Below, piece by piece: positions 1 through 8,838 of a stretch of 64,000 nt of DNA. Position 1 is the stretch's first letter. Each line of letters begins with the position of its first letter. The notes below the pieces were generated by a model. It did no database searches. It saw nothing but the letters and a program-made list of their open reading frames with translations, and had not been told where the DNA came from. The stretch spans positions 54,989 through 118,988 of the forward strand of contig NZ_JABFDI010000014.1 of assembly GCF_013403915.1 (NCBI RefSeq), read 5' to 3'. The position numbers were made by a program, and so were the translations under genes. The stretch is from Winogradskyella pacifica. GTDB lineage: Bacteria; Bacteroidota; Bacteroidia; Flavobacteriales; Flavobacteriaceae.

Positions 1-2
1 CT

Positions 3-800
3 CCTTTAAATGGTTTGCCAACAGAAGAACCAATTTTTAACATGAGACAAATTCCAACTCAGGTTTTTGATGGTTTTGCTGCGCGAAGTAGAATTGTACT
101 TAAAATTGAAAAAGGGAATATTGAGGCCACCACTAAAATTGTACATGAAGCTTTTGCTAAACCGCAAACGGTTGCTGTAGTAGGTGGTAAATCGGATAAA
201 GATATCATTGCACAATTAGAAGAGAATAAAGCCAAAATCATTGATGCATTTACTAAAGAAGAAGTAAAGGAGAAGCAACGACGTATTAAGTTATCGTTGT
301 TAGATGATACGGTTATGGAGAACAAATTGGGTATTACAATTAATATGCCTTCGGCCTACAGAATAAGTAAAGCGGATGATAATTTTTTCTGGGTTCGTAA
401 AAATCTGTCAAATACAAAAACAATGGAGCTTATGTTTTACGAAGTACCATTTGAAACTATTTCTATCGGAGACAGTACGATTGTAGATATTGTGAAGATG
501 CGAGATGAGATTACGAAATCTAAAATTCCAGGTGAAGATGGTATTTATATGGCTGTTGAAGACGCTTATGCTCCATCAATGTTTAAAACCATAATAGATA
601 ATAAACCAGCTTACGAAGTTAGAGGGATGTGGATAATGAAAGGTTTTACTATGGCAGGCCCATTTATAACGTATGCGATTGAAGATAAGATTAACAATCG
701 TTATTTGATTGCAGATGGTTATGTTTACGCCCCATCTTTAGAGAAACGAGACTATATTTTTGAATTAGAGTCGATTATTAAATCGATAACTATAAATTAA
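3..800 (+). CDS. DUF4837 family protein (5' end missing)
   Basis: The reading frame is open to the left edge (codons for P-L-N-G precede the TTG at 15), so the N-terminus, where this family usually carries a lipoprotein signal, lies outside the window. The 265 visible residues match the DUF4837 family of Bacteroidota: a repeated alpha/beta pattern with charged helices and motifs such as SAYRISKADDNFFWVRK and VRGMWIMKGFTMAGPF. The function is unknown. In flavobacteria the family usually sits beside tatA and an M23 peptidase gene, as here, which suggests an envelope role (inference). It ends at a strong bidirectional terminator shared with the convergent tatA. Confidence 0.8.
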   Translation, partial: PLNGLPTEEPIFNMRQIPTQVFDGFAARSRIVLKIEKGNIEATTKIVHEAFAKPQTVAVVGGKSDKDIIAQLEENKAKIIDAFTKEEVKEKQRRIKLSLLDDTVMENKLGITINMPSAYRISKADDNFFWVRKNLSNTKTMELMFYEVPFETISIGDSTIVDIVKMRDEITKSKIPGEDGIYMAVEDAYAPSMFKTIIDNKPAYEVRGMWIMKGFTMAGPFITYAIEDKINNRYLIADGYVYAPSLEKRDYIFELESIIKSITIN

Positions 801-839
801 TTTATAGAAATGTAGAATAAACTACGTTTATAATAAACT

Positions 840-880
840 AAAAGAGGTCATCTAAAACATAATTTTAGATGACCTCTTTT
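840..880. terminator. Bidirectional intrinsic terminator
   Basis: A perfect 17-18 bp inverted repeat (left arm AAAGAGGTCATCTAAAA, 5-nt loop, exact complementary right arm) is flanked by A and T runs on both sides. It lies between the convergent DUF4837 gene and tatA and can stop transcription from either side. A closely related hairpin closes the window at 63927-63961. Confidence 0.9.
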
Positions 881-914
881 TATTTTCAACAGATTAAAAT
901 CTACTGACTCTGTT

Positions 915-1097
915 TTATTTCTTCTCTTTATTCTCGGTAGATTCGTCTTTGCTAGCGTCTTTAAATTCTTTAATTCCGCTACCTAATCCCTTCATTAATT
1001 CCGGAATCTTTTTGCCACCAAACAATAAAAGAATTGCAAGACCTATGATAACCCACTGCCATGGACCAACAAATAAAGGTATAATGCTTAAACTCAT
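915..1097 (-). CDS. tatA: Twin-arginine translocase subunit TatA/E
   Basis: This 60-residue protein has the TatA layout: a short N-terminus, one membrane helix at about residues 11-23 ([20 protein letters not shown]), the FGG-K-x-P hinge, then an amphipathic helix ([13 protein letters not shown]) and a charged, Lys/Glu-rich tail. TatA forms the pore-building component of the twin-arginine system that exports folded proteins across the inner membrane. The gene stands alone; tatC is not in the window. A TAnnTTTG motif lies about 20 nt upstream of the start. Confidence 0.93.
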   Translation of the reverse strand: MSLSIIPLFVGPWQWVIIGLAILLLFGGKKIPELMKGLGSGIKEFKDASKDESTENKEKK

Positions 1098-1116
1098 AAT
1101 TTTTTAATTTAGGCAG

Positions 1117-1124
1117 CAAAGTTA
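1117..1124 (-). promoter_or_regulatory. Putative tatA -7 promoter element
   Basis: Read on the minus strand this is TAACTTTG, an exact match to the Bacteroidota -7 consensus TAnnTTTG, placed 20 nt before the tatA ATG. No clear TTG -33 element was found at the usual spacing. Confidence 0.5.
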
Positions 1125-1199
1125 AGTAATTATAGTTTAATAATAACGTTCTTATGGCAACTTTAAGACTTTATCATAAGAGTATTTGAGTATTTTAAC

Positions 1200-1207
1200 T
1201 AATTTTG
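1200..1207 (+). promoter_or_regulatory. Putative -7 element of the M23 peptidase gene
   Basis: TAATTTTG matches TAnnTTTG exactly. The next in-frame ATG (1213) begins 5 nt after the G, so the transcript would be leaderless or nearly so. This supports 1213, not the upstream TTG at 1186, as the start codon. Confidence 0.5.
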
Positions 1208-1212
1208 TTTCG

Positions 1213-2082
1213 ATGGCAACTAAGAAAAAAAAAGAAAAGAAATTCACAAAAAAGTTACTGCATAAGTACCGTTTAGTAATTCTTAACGAAGATACTTTTG
1301 AAGAGCGTTTTGCAATTAAGTTAACTCGACTTAATGTTTTTATACTATCATCACTTTCTGCCATTACACTTGTGTTTTTAACGGTTTTATTAATTGCTTT
1401 TACACCTCTAAGAGAATATATTCCTGGGTATTCTTCAGCAAAATTGAAAAAGAAAGCGACCATGCTGAACTATAAAACGGATTCATTGGTGCAAGAATTA
1501 GAATTGAACAAGCGTTACTATGCATCGATTAGAAAAGTATTAACAGGAGATGTAGCATCGTTAGATTTTAATAGAGATTCTATTATTGAAGCAGCTAAAA
1601 ATGATTTAGATATTTTACAAGTACCAACGAATAGAGAAGATTCACTTTTAAGAGAAAAAGTGGCCAAAGAAGATAAGTATAATTTGTTTGAAGTATCTGG
1701 TGATCAATCTAGTTACATTTTATTTCCACCGGTAAATGGCACCATTTCCGAAGGTTATAATTTAAAGGAAAAACACTTTGCTGTAGACGTCGTTGTGCCA
1801 TTAAATACACCTGTAAAAGCAACTTCAGATGGGACTGTGATTTTTGCAGAATGGACAGTAGAAACAGGTTATGTGGTTATTATAGAACACAATAGAGAAT
1901 TGATTTCGGTTTATAAACATAATTCTGCACTCACAAAAGAGCAAGGTGATGTCGTAAAATCTGGCGAAGTTATTGCTATGTCTGGTAATGCTGGTGAGTT
2001 AACCACAGGGCCACATCTTCATTTTGAATTGTGGAGTAAAGGTTACTCTGTAGATCCAACTAATTTTATCAATTTTGAATAA
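1213..2082 (+). CDS. Membrane-anchored M23 family metallopeptidase
   Basis: A predicted murein endopeptidase of 289 residues. It has a Lys-rich cytoplasmic N-terminus (MATKKKKEKKF), one membrane helix at about residues 42-63, a helical linker, and a C-terminal LytM/peptidase M23 domain. The zinc-site motifs are complete: HxxxD (HFAVD) and HxH (GPHLHFELW), plus the YKH segment, so it should be active. The frame is open to a TTG at 1186, but that would place the -7 element inside the coding sequence, so the ATG at 1213 is preferred. It overlaps the next gene by one base (TAATG), which implies translational coupling. Confidence 0.9.
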   Translation: MATKKKKEKKFTKKLLHKYRLVILNEDTFEERFAIKLTRLNVFILSSLSAITLVFLTVLLIAFTPLREYIPGYSSAKLKKKATMLNYKTDSLVQELELNKRYYASIRKVLTGDVASLDFNRDSIIEAAKNDLDILQVPTNREDSLLREKVAKEDKYNLFEVSGDQSSYILFPPVNGTISEGYNLKEKHFAVDVVVPLNTPVKATSDGTVIFAEWTVETGYVVIIEHNRELISVYKHNSALTKEQGDVVKSGEVIAMSGNAGELTTGPHLHFELWSKGYSVDPTNFINFE

Positions 2083-3584
2083 TGCCTTCATTTAAAGCTG
2101 CACTTTCTAAACCGTTTGCTAAATATGTTGCAAAACGTATTCAGAAATGGTCATCTAAACCTGTTGAAACTCAACAAAAGGTTTTTGAGCATTTAATTTC
2201 TAATGCAAAACAAACCGCTTTTGGTAAGGACCATAATTTTAGTACCATATCCTCTTATGCGGATTTCCAGTCTAATGTTCCCATAAGAGATTATGAAGAT
2301 TTAAAACCTTACGTAGAACGTGTTGTCGCAGGTGAAGAAGATATCCTTTGGAAAGGTAAACCTATCTATTTTGCGAAGACTTCTGGGACAACCTCAGGTG
2401 CAAAATACATTCCAATTACAAAGGAAAGTATGCCAACGCATGTAGAAGCGGCTAGAAATGCGATTTTAATGTATATTAATGAAACAGGGAATTCTAAGTT
2501 TGTAGATGGTAAAATGATCTTTCTTCAAGGGAGTCCTATTTTGGAAGAAAAGCATGGAATAAAACTAGGAAGATTATCAGGGATTGTAGCGCATTATGTG
2601 CCTAAATATCTTCAAAAAAATAGATTACCAAGTTTAGAAACTAATTGTATTGACGATTGGGAAACTAAGGTTGAAGCCATTGTAGATGAAACTATAAATG
2701 AAGACATGAGCATCATTTCTGGGATTCCATCTTGGGTACAAATGTATTTTGAAAAACTGGTTGAAAAGTCAGGACAGAATGTTGGTGACCTCTTTAAAAA
2801 CTTCAATCTATTTATTTTCGGAGGAGTGAATTATGAACCTTACAGAGCGAAGTTTGAAAATTTAATCGGAAGAAAAGTAGATAGTATCGAACTGTATCCT
2901 GCGAGTGAAGGCTTTTTTGCATTTCAAGATAAACAAAATGAACGTGGCATGTTGCTTCAGCTAAATTCAGGTATTTTTTATGAGTTTGTAGAAGCAGAAC
3001 ATTTCTTTGAGGAGAATCCAAAACGCCTCACAATTGCAGATGTAAAGTTAAGCGTAAATTACGTAATGATTATTTCTTCAACAGCAGGGCTTTGGGCATA
3101 CAATATTGGTGATACAGTAGAGTTTACATCATTAAAACCGTATCGCGTGATTGTAAGTGGTAGAATAAAACATTTTATTTCAGCTTTTGGAGAACATATT
3201 ATAGGGAAAGAAGTAGAGCAAGCTTTAAAGGAAGCAACTGAAGGCACTTCGATTTCAGTGAATGAATTTACGGTGGCACCTCAAATAAGTCCAGAGGAAG
3301 GCTTACCGTATCACGAATGGTTAATTGAGTTTGAAAACGCACCTGATAACCTAGATGATTTTATCAGTGCTTTAGAGCAATCCTTACAACAACAAAATAG
3401 TTATTATTTAGATTTGATAAAAGGTAAAGTCCTTAGACCCTTATTGGTTACAAAAATTAAAAAAGATGGATTTCAAACCTATATGAAATCGATTGGAAAA
3501 TTGGGCGGTCAAAATAAAATTCCAAGACTCGCAAATGATAGAAAAATTGCAGACAGTATGCATCAACTAAAATTAATCAAATAA
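2082..3584 (+). CDS. GH3 auxin-responsive promoter family protein (acyl-adenylating enzyme)
   Basis: This 500-residue protein belongs to the GH3 family. The plant members adenylate carboxylic acids and conjugate them to amino acids. Visible adenylation motifs are the phosphate-binding loop KTSGTTSGAKYIPIT (about residues 99-113), YPASEGFFAFQ, and YNIGDTVEFTS near residue 343, so ATP binding is probably retained. The physiological substrate in bacteria is unknown. The start overlaps the stop of the M23 gene. Two domains are visible: a large N-terminal one and a smaller C-terminal one after about residue 355. Confidence 0.88.
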   Translation: MPSFKAALSKPFAKYVAKRIQKWSSKPVETQQKVFEHLISNAKQTAFGKDHNFSTISSYADFQSNVPIRDYEDLKPYVERVVAGEEDILWKGKPIYFAKTSGTTSGAKYIPITKESMPTHVEAARNAILMYINETGNSKFVDGKMIFLQGSPILEEKHGIKLGRLSGIVAHYVPKYLQKNRLPSLETNCIDDWETKVEAIVDETINEDMSIISGIPSWVQMYFEKLVEKSGQNVGDLFKNFNLFIFGGVNYEPYRAKFENLIGRKVDSIELYPASEGFFAFQDKQNERGMLLQLNSGIFYEFVEAEHFFEENPKRLTIADVKLSVNYVMIISSTAGLWAYNIGDTVEFTSLKPYRVIVSGRIKHFISAFGEHIIGKEVEQALKEATEGTSISVNEFTVAPQISPEEGLPYHEWLIEFENAPDNLDDFISALEQSLQQQNSYYLDLIKGKVLRPLLVTKIKKDGFQTYMKSIGKLGGQNKIPRLANDRKIADSMHQLKLIK

Positions 3585-3587
3585 GCC

Positions 3588-3595
3588 TATATTTG
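3588..3595 (+). promoter_or_regulatory. Putative -7 element upstream of the DUF6909 gene
   Basis: TATATTTG matches TAnnTTTG exactly and lies 17 nt before the ATG at 3613. No convincing -33 TTG is present at the standard distance. Confidence 0.45.
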
Positions 3596-3612
3596 TAGGT
3601 CAAATTAAGATT

Positions 3613-5304
3613 ATGATTACAAATAAAAAGAAACAAGGAAGAACTAGAGCTCAAGAGAGTTCTAGCGCTATAGAACGCATGTATATCACGATGAGACACC
3701 TGTTTAATCGTGGGTTTTATAAGCCTATGGGAGTTTCTGGAGAAACCTTGCGTGAAGCATTATTGTTATTACGACCAGAAATCTATGGTTCTATTGGAGA
3801 AGAAAAAGCAGAATTAGAAGGTTTGCTTTATGTGGTAGATCGTTTACCACAAGGCATAGAAGAATGTACGTTTATAAACCTTACTAGTGATGAAGGCTAC
3901 GGAAACTCACACTTTAAAGCCATAATTCCACCAAAACGAAGACGTAATTGCTATCGTATTGATGATGAGCAAATGAATATTGAAATTACGAGAGGACGCT
4001 CTGAGATTTACGATATATTAACGCACCTTACCTTTTTGTTTGTTGAGTCTCATAAAATTAGTAAACGTGTTATCATAGACGAAGATGGTTCTACGGTTAG
4101 AGATTGGCAAAAATTAGAGAACGCTGTACTTTCTACAAAGAAATTAACGCAGAAAGAACGTGAAATAGCGATTACACATACGGCTAATATTTTAGGAAGA
4201 ACGTTTAACGAACTTACTGAGGCATATCCAAAATTTGCAACCGAAGATCAGCCAGAACGCTTACTACACATTGTATATTGGTTAGGTAAACTGGCTATAG
4301 AAGAAACCATTAATAATTCTAAACGTACTATAACATTTAGTCCTGTTTTAAGAGAACGTCTAGGTCATCATATTCATGGAGAAATATGGGCAGATACTAT
4401 AAAAGCAGAGTTGCATAAAAATGGATTGTTAGAACGACCAATTCATATCATTAGTGCCAATATGCATAGTGTTATGAATTCTTTATTTGCTAAAGGAGCG
4501 CTTAAAGGTGCAGATGCTAAAAAAGATATTTTTCAAACTTACGAAGCCTTAAGTGATTCTAAAAATTCGGTATTACGGAATAAAGTCGAAAAATCTGCAT
4601 TGCAAAATGGGATGATTCAAATAAATGATACGTCAGGGACGAATATAGATATTCAGATTTTTGATACTGCTAAAATCGATTTTTCTAAAACTGAGTTTAA
4701 ATATCTAGAAGAGGTTAAAGAGAAGAAAGCTGTTATTTTTGTAATGGATTATGCGTTTGGAGAACAAGCTTATGAAACACTAGACGAGCTTTTAAAGCCT
4801 ATACATGTAGATGATAGGGCGATTCATTTAGATGTAAAGTCTATTTCTATTATGGGAAAAGCAGGCATCTTAGAAGGGGGTAAGGGTGATGTAATGATAC
4901 CAACAGCACATATTTTTGAAGGTACAGCAGATAACTACCCGTTTAAAAACGAGTTGAGTAAAAATGATTTATTAGACTGTGGTGTTTCTGTTTTTGAAGG
5001 TACGATGGTAACTGTTTTGGGTACATCGCTTCAAAATAAAGAAATTTTAAAATTCTTTAAAAAATCAACATGGAACGTCATTGGTTTAGAGATGGAGGGA
5101 GCACATTATCAAAAAGCCATTCAAGCTGCATCTAGAGTTAGAGGTAGTATAAATGAAGATGTTAAAGTAAGGTACGCCTACTATGCTAGTGATAACCCTT
5201 TAGAAACAGGAGGTACTTTAGCTTCTGGAGGTTTAGGAACTTCTGGTGTTAAGCCAACATATGTTATCACAAAAAAAATTCTAGAACAAATATTTAATTC
5301 ATAA
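3613..5304 (+). CDS. DUF6909 family protein with nucleoside phosphorylase-like C-terminus
   Basis: A soluble protein of 563 residues that matches, from memory, a flavobacterial family now called DUF6909. No signal peptide or membrane helix is seen. The N-terminal half is helix-rich and unrecognised. The C-terminal part carries three landmarks of the PNP/UDP phosphorylase superfamily in the right order: GKAGILEGGKGDVMIP (residues about 415-430), GLEMEGA (about 491-497) and ASDNP with an Asp near 527, the position of the catalytic Asp in nucleosidases. AMP nucleosidase has a comparable two-part layout. A role in nucleotide breakdown or recycling is inference. It is followed by the Wzz-like gene after 3 nt, so the two are probably co-transcribed. 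Confidence 0.75.
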   Translation: MITNKKKQGRTRAQESSSAIERMYITMRHLFNRGFYKPMGVSGETLREALLLLRPEIYGSIGEEKAELEGLLYVVDRLPQGIEECTFINLTSDEGYGNSHFKAIIPPKRRRNCYRIDDEQMNIEITRGRSEIYDILTHLTFLFVESHKISKRVIIDEDGSTVRDWQKLENAVLSTKKLTQKEREIAITHTANILGRTFNELTEAYPKFATEDQPERLLHIVYWLGKLAIEETINNSKRTITFSPVLRERLGHHIHGEIWADTIKAELHKNGLLERPIHIISANMHSVMNSLFAKGALKGADAKKDIFQTYEALSDSKNSVLRNKVEKSALQNGMIQINDTSGTNIDIQIFDTAKIDFSKTEFKYLEEVKEKKAVIFVMDYAFGEQAYETLDELLKPIHVDDRAIHLDVKSISIMGKAGILEGGKGDVMIPTAHIFEGTADNYPFKNELSKNDLLDCGVSVFEGTMVTVLGTSLQNKEILKFFKKSTWNVIGLEMEGAHYQKAIQAASRVRGSINEDVKVRYAYYASDNPLETGGTLASGGLGTSGVKPTYVITKKILEQIFNS

Positions 5305-5307
5305 CAC

Positions 5308-6360
5308 ATGAGTGAAAAATTACCACAGCAACCCGACAATGAAGAGGTTGATTTAGGTCAGTTATTTAATGCAATCGGTAGATTATTTGAGAAATTATTT
5401 GCTTTTATAGGGGGTATATTTAAAGGCATTCTTTCTGCTGTTATTTATGTACTAAAACCATTAATTGTATATTTTAAAATTTCTGCTGCGATTTTTATAG
5501 TTTTGGTCGTTTTAGGATTTATATATGAAAAATCAACGAAACCAATTTATTTTTCAAAAATGGTTGTTGAAGCTCATTTTGATTCAAAATATCAATTAGT
5601 TAATGATATTGAATATTTTAATGCGTTAATTAAATCCAATAATGTTGCTGAGTTAGCACAAATCTTTGAAATGGATAGCTCTTATGCTAGTAAATTAAAG
5701 GGGTTTGAATTAGAGGCTGGTCCTGTAACTCAAAATGATTTGTTTGTCGAATATGGTGAATATGTAAAATCTATTGATACATCTTTGGTTGATCAATTAA
5801 ACTATAAAGAATACGTTAATAATAGAGATTTATTATCGGGGAGTATATATACGATTACTGCAAAATCGAATAAACAAGATGTTTTTAAAAAGCTAAATGA
5901 AGGTTTTAGAAAGACTTTTGAAAATGATTTTGCAAAACAACAAAAGCAAATTAGAGATAGTACTGTTCATATTGATCGCTTGTCTTTAATGACAGAGTTG
6001 TCACGTTTAGATAGTATTCAAAATACATATTTAGAAGTTTTAAAGAACGAATCAAAAAATAGGGATTTATCATTCGGACTAAATACAGGTCTTCCTATTA
6101 CGGAAGAAAAATCAATAACTAATGAGTATGATTTATTTTTAGAAGAACAGATAATTAGAAAAAACTTAAATTATTTAGATAAGAGTATCGTTGAAAAGAA
6201 TAATTATTTTGATATAGTTTCGTCTTTTGATAGGCTAGGTATTGAGGATCAAAAACTTCAAGCGCGCTACTTTATTATATTTCCAGTTTTGGGTTTATTG
6301 CTTTTCCTTTTAGGATTTTTAGCTATTAAGTTATTTAAGTATATTAAAGAATATGAGTAA
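5308..6360 (+). CDS. Wzz-like chain-length determinant membrane protein
   Basis: The 350 residues show a cytoplasmic N-terminus, a hydrophobic stretch at about residues 30-55, a membrane helix at about 57-75 (ISAAIFIVLVVLGFIYEK), a long helical periplasmic region of about 240 residues, and a final membrane helix (FIIFPVLGLLLFLLGFLAI). This two-helix topology is typical of Wzz/PCP proteins that set polysaccharide chain length. Sequence similarity to classical Wzz is weak, so the role rests on topology and on its place in front of rfbB. The gene overlaps rfbB by 8 nt. Confidence 0.65.
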   Translation: MSEKLPQQPDNEEVDLGQLFNAIGRLFEKLFAFIGGIFKGILSAVIYVLKPLIVYFKISAAIFIVLVVLGFIYEKSTKPIYFSKMVVEAHFDSKYQLVNDIEYFNALIKSNNVAELAQIFEMDSSYASKLKGFELEAGPVTQNDLFVEYGEYVKSIDTSLVDQLNYKEYVNNRDLLSGSIYTITAKSNKQDVFKKLNEGFRKTFENDFAKQQKQIRDSTVHIDRLSLMTELSRLDSIQNTYLEVLKNESKNRDLSFGLNTGLPITEEKSITNEYDLFLEEQIIRKNLNYLDKSIVEKNNYFDIVSSFDRLGIEDQKLQARYFIIFPVLGLLLFLLGFLAIKLFKYIKEYE

Positions 6361-7369
6361 AACAAAATCGATACTAATTACGGGTGGGGCAGGTTTTATC
6401 GGTTCAAATTTTATAGTCTTTTTTTTAGAAAAGTATAAGAATATTAAAGTCGTTAATGTAGATAAGCTCACTTATGCAGGTGAGCTTTCTAATTTAACGG
6501 AACTTGAGGACAATGCTAATTACACTTTTATTAAAGGAGATATTTGTGATACAGAACTTATAGGTGCGCTTTTTGAAACCTATAATTTTTCTGACGTTAT
6601 TCATTTTGCTGCAGAATCGCATGTTGATAACTCCATTAAGCATCCAGATGCCTTTATTAATACTAATGTTTATGGGACATTCACTTTGCTAAATATAGCT
6701 AAGAACCATTGGATGGATGCTCCTTTTGCTTTTAAAGAAGGTTGCGAGAATAATAGATTTCACCACATATCTACAGATGAAGTATACGGCACATTAGGAG
6801 ATACAGGCTTGTTTACAGAAGAAACCCCTTATGCACCTAATAGCCCTTACAGTGCATCAAAAGCATCGTCTGATTTTATTGTACGAAGTTATTTTCATAC
6901 ATATGGTATGAATGTGGTTACAACAAACTGCAGTAATAATTATGGGCCTAAACAGCACGACGAAAAGCTAATTCCAACTATTATTAGAAAAGCTTTAAAT
7001 AATGAACCTATACCAATTTATGGTGATGGTAAAAACATTAGAGATTGGTTGTATGTTGAAGACCATTGTAAAGGTATTGACCTGGCTTTTCAAAACGGTA
7101 AAGCAGGTGAAACCTACAATATCGGTGGAAATAACGAACGCGACAATTTATACATAGCGCAAAAAATTTGTGATATTTTAAATGATTTGGTACCAAAGGA
7201 TAGTTCATATTTTGAACAAATTACGTTTGTGAACGATCGACCAGGACATGATTTTAGATATGCTATTGATGCCTCTAAAATTGAAAATGAATTGGATTGG
7301 AAAGCAGATGAAAACTTTGAAACAGGAATTATTAAAACCATAGAGTGGTATTTAAGGAAGTATACATAG
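6353..7369 (+). CDS. rfbB: dTDP-glucose 4,6-dehydratase
   Basis: Second step of dTDP-L-rhamnose synthesis: it converts dTDP-glucose to the 4-keto-6-deoxy sugar. The 338 residues are an extended SDR with the NAD site TGGAGFIGSNF (about 8-18), the FAAESHVDNS motif, the STDEVYGTLG catalytic segment and the YxxxK pair (YSASKAS). The length is normal. It overlaps the Wzz-like gene by 8 nt and opens the run rfbB-rfbA-rfbC-rfbD. Confidence 0.97.
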   Translation: MSKTKSILITGGAGFIGSNFIVFFLEKYKNIKVVNVDKLTYAGELSNLTELEDNANYTFIKGDICDTELIGALFETYNFSDVIHFAAESHVDNSIKHPDAFINTNVYGTFTLLNIAKNHWMDAPFAFKEGCENNRFHHISTDEVYGTLGDTGLFTEETPYAPNSPYSASKASSDFIVRSYFHTYGMNVVTTNCSNNYGPKQHDEKLIPTIIRKALNNEPIPIYGDGKNIRDWLYVEDHCKGIDLAFQNGKAGETYNIGGNNERDNLYIAQKICDILNDLVPKDSSYFEQITFVNDRPGHDFRYAIDASKIENELDWKADENFETGIIKTIEWYLRKYT

Positions 7370-7427
7370 CAATGAGAACTCTATATGCCGTTTAAATACA
7401 GCTTAGCTCAATAAAAAAATACTTAAC

Positions 7428-8291
7428 ATGAAAGGAATCGTTTTAGCAGGAGGATCTGGTACAAGGTTACATCCATTAACCTTAGCCGTAAGTAAGCAAT
7501 TAATGCCTATTTACGATAAACCGATGATTTATTATCCTATTTCTACTTTGATGTGGTCTGGTATTAATGATATCTTAATTATTTCAACACCTCAAGACTT
7601 GCCTTTATTTAAAAAGCTTTTAGGCGATGGAAAATCGTATGGCTGTAATTTTGAGTATGCCGTACAAGAATCCCCTAATGGACTTGCAGAAGCCTTTATT
7701 ATTGGTGAAGCGTTTATTGGAGATGATAAGGTCGCATTGATACTTGGTGATAATATTTTTTACGGTACAGGCTTAGCTGATCTGTTGCAACAAAATAATG
7801 ATCCCGATGGAGGAATCATTTATGCCTATCATGTTCACGATCCAGAACGCTATGGTGTCGTGGAGTTCGATGAGAATGATATTGCGGTTTCCATTGAAGA
7901 AAAGCCTAAAAAACCAAAATCGAATTATGCGGTTCCTGGTATTTATTTTTACGATAATTCAGTGGTTGAAATAGCAAAAAACATTAAACCAAGTAAACGC
8001 GGAGAGCTAGAGATTACAGATGTAAATAAGTATTATCTCAATCAAGGGAAGTTAAAAGTTAGCGTACTAGATAAAGGGACGGCTTGGTTAGATACGGGTA
8101 CTTTTAAATCGTTAATGCAAGCTTCACAATTTGTTCAAGTTATCGAAGAGCGTCAAGGATTAAAAATTGGTTCGTTAGAAGAAGCTGCATATAGAATGGG
8201 TTATATCGATAAGAAACAATTTATAAAAATAGTAAAGCCATTAACTAAAAGCGGTTATGGTAAACATTTATTAAGCTTAGTATTGGAATAA
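7428..8291 (+). CDS. rfbA: Glucose-1-phosphate thymidylyltransferase
   Basis: It makes dTDP-glucose from glucose-1-phosphate and dTTP, the first step of the pathway. The signature GGSGTRLHP lies at residues 8-16, followed by [24 protein letters not shown] (metal-binding Asp) and VEEKP-type and WLDTGT motifs. The length of 287 is standard for the short RmlA class. A 58-nt gap separates it from rfbB, with no terminator. Confidence 0.97.
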   Translation: MKGIVLAGGSGTRLHPLTLAVSKQLMPIYDKPMIYYPISTLMWSGINDILIISTPQDLPLFKKLLGDGKSYGCNFEYAVQESPNGLAEAFIIGEAFIGDDKVALILGDNIFYGTGLADLLQQNNDPDGGIIYAYHVHDPERYGVVEFDENDIAVSIEEKPKKPKSNYAVPGIYFYDNSVVEIAKNIKPSKRGELEITDVNKYYLNQGKLKVSVLDKGTAWLDTGTFKSLMQASQFVQVIEERQGLKIGSLEEAAYRMGYIDKKQFIKIVKPLTKSGYGKHLLSLVLE

Positions 8292-8292
8292 A

Positions 8293-8838
8293 ATGATTGT
8301 AAAAGAAACTAAATTAAAAGGCTGTTTTATAATAGAACCTCAAGTGTTCTCCGATAAACGCGGTTATTTTGTTGAAAACTACAACCAAAAAGCTCTTAAT
8401 AAGGCACTAGGCTTGGATATTAATTTTGTTCAAGATAATGAGTCGAAATCTTCAAAAGGAGTGCTTAGAGGTCTACATTATCAATTAGGTGAGTATGCGC
8501 AAGCCAAGTTGGTAAGAGTTGTGAAAGGTGCTGTACTAGATATTGTGGTAGATCTTAGAGAAGGCTCCAAAACATTTGGGGAACATGTTTCCATTGAGCT
8601 CTCGGAAAGCAATAAAACTCAATTATTTGTACCGAAAGGTTTTGGGCATGGTTTTATTGTTTTAGAAGATGAAACCATTTTTAGTTATAAATGTGATAAT
8701 TACTACAATAAAGCATCAGAAGCTGGCATCATATATAACGATGAGGATTTAAACATTAATTGGCAGCTGCCTAGTACAGATTTTATACTGTCAGAGAAAG
8801 ACCTCACATTACCTACCTTAAAAGACGCTAACTTATGA
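8293..8838 (+). CDS. rfbC: dTDP-4-dehydrorhamnose 3,5-epimerase
   Basis: A cupin-fold epimerase of 181 residues in the rhamnose pathway. It shows the DKRGYF motif, the catalytic His in GVLRGLHYQ (about residue 62), VVDLREGS, and the Tyr-containing segment YKCDNYYN. It starts 1 nt after rfbA and overlaps rfbD by 4 nt (ATGA), so the set is tightly coupled. Confidence 0.97.
   Translation: MIVKETKLKGCFIIEPQVFSDKRGYFVENYNQKALNKALGLDINFVQDNESKSSKGVLRGLHYQLGEYAQAKLVRVVKGAVLDIVVDLREGSKTFGEHVSIELSESNKTQLFVPKGFGHGFIVLEDETIFSYKCDNYYNKASEAGIIYNDEDLNINWQLPSTDFILSEKDLTLPTLKDANL

Noticed and set aside
1186..1212. Upstream TTG start for the M23 peptidase
   Set aside because: The extension would contain the TAATTTTG -7 element; the ATG at 1213 begins the Lys-rich N-terminus expected for the family.
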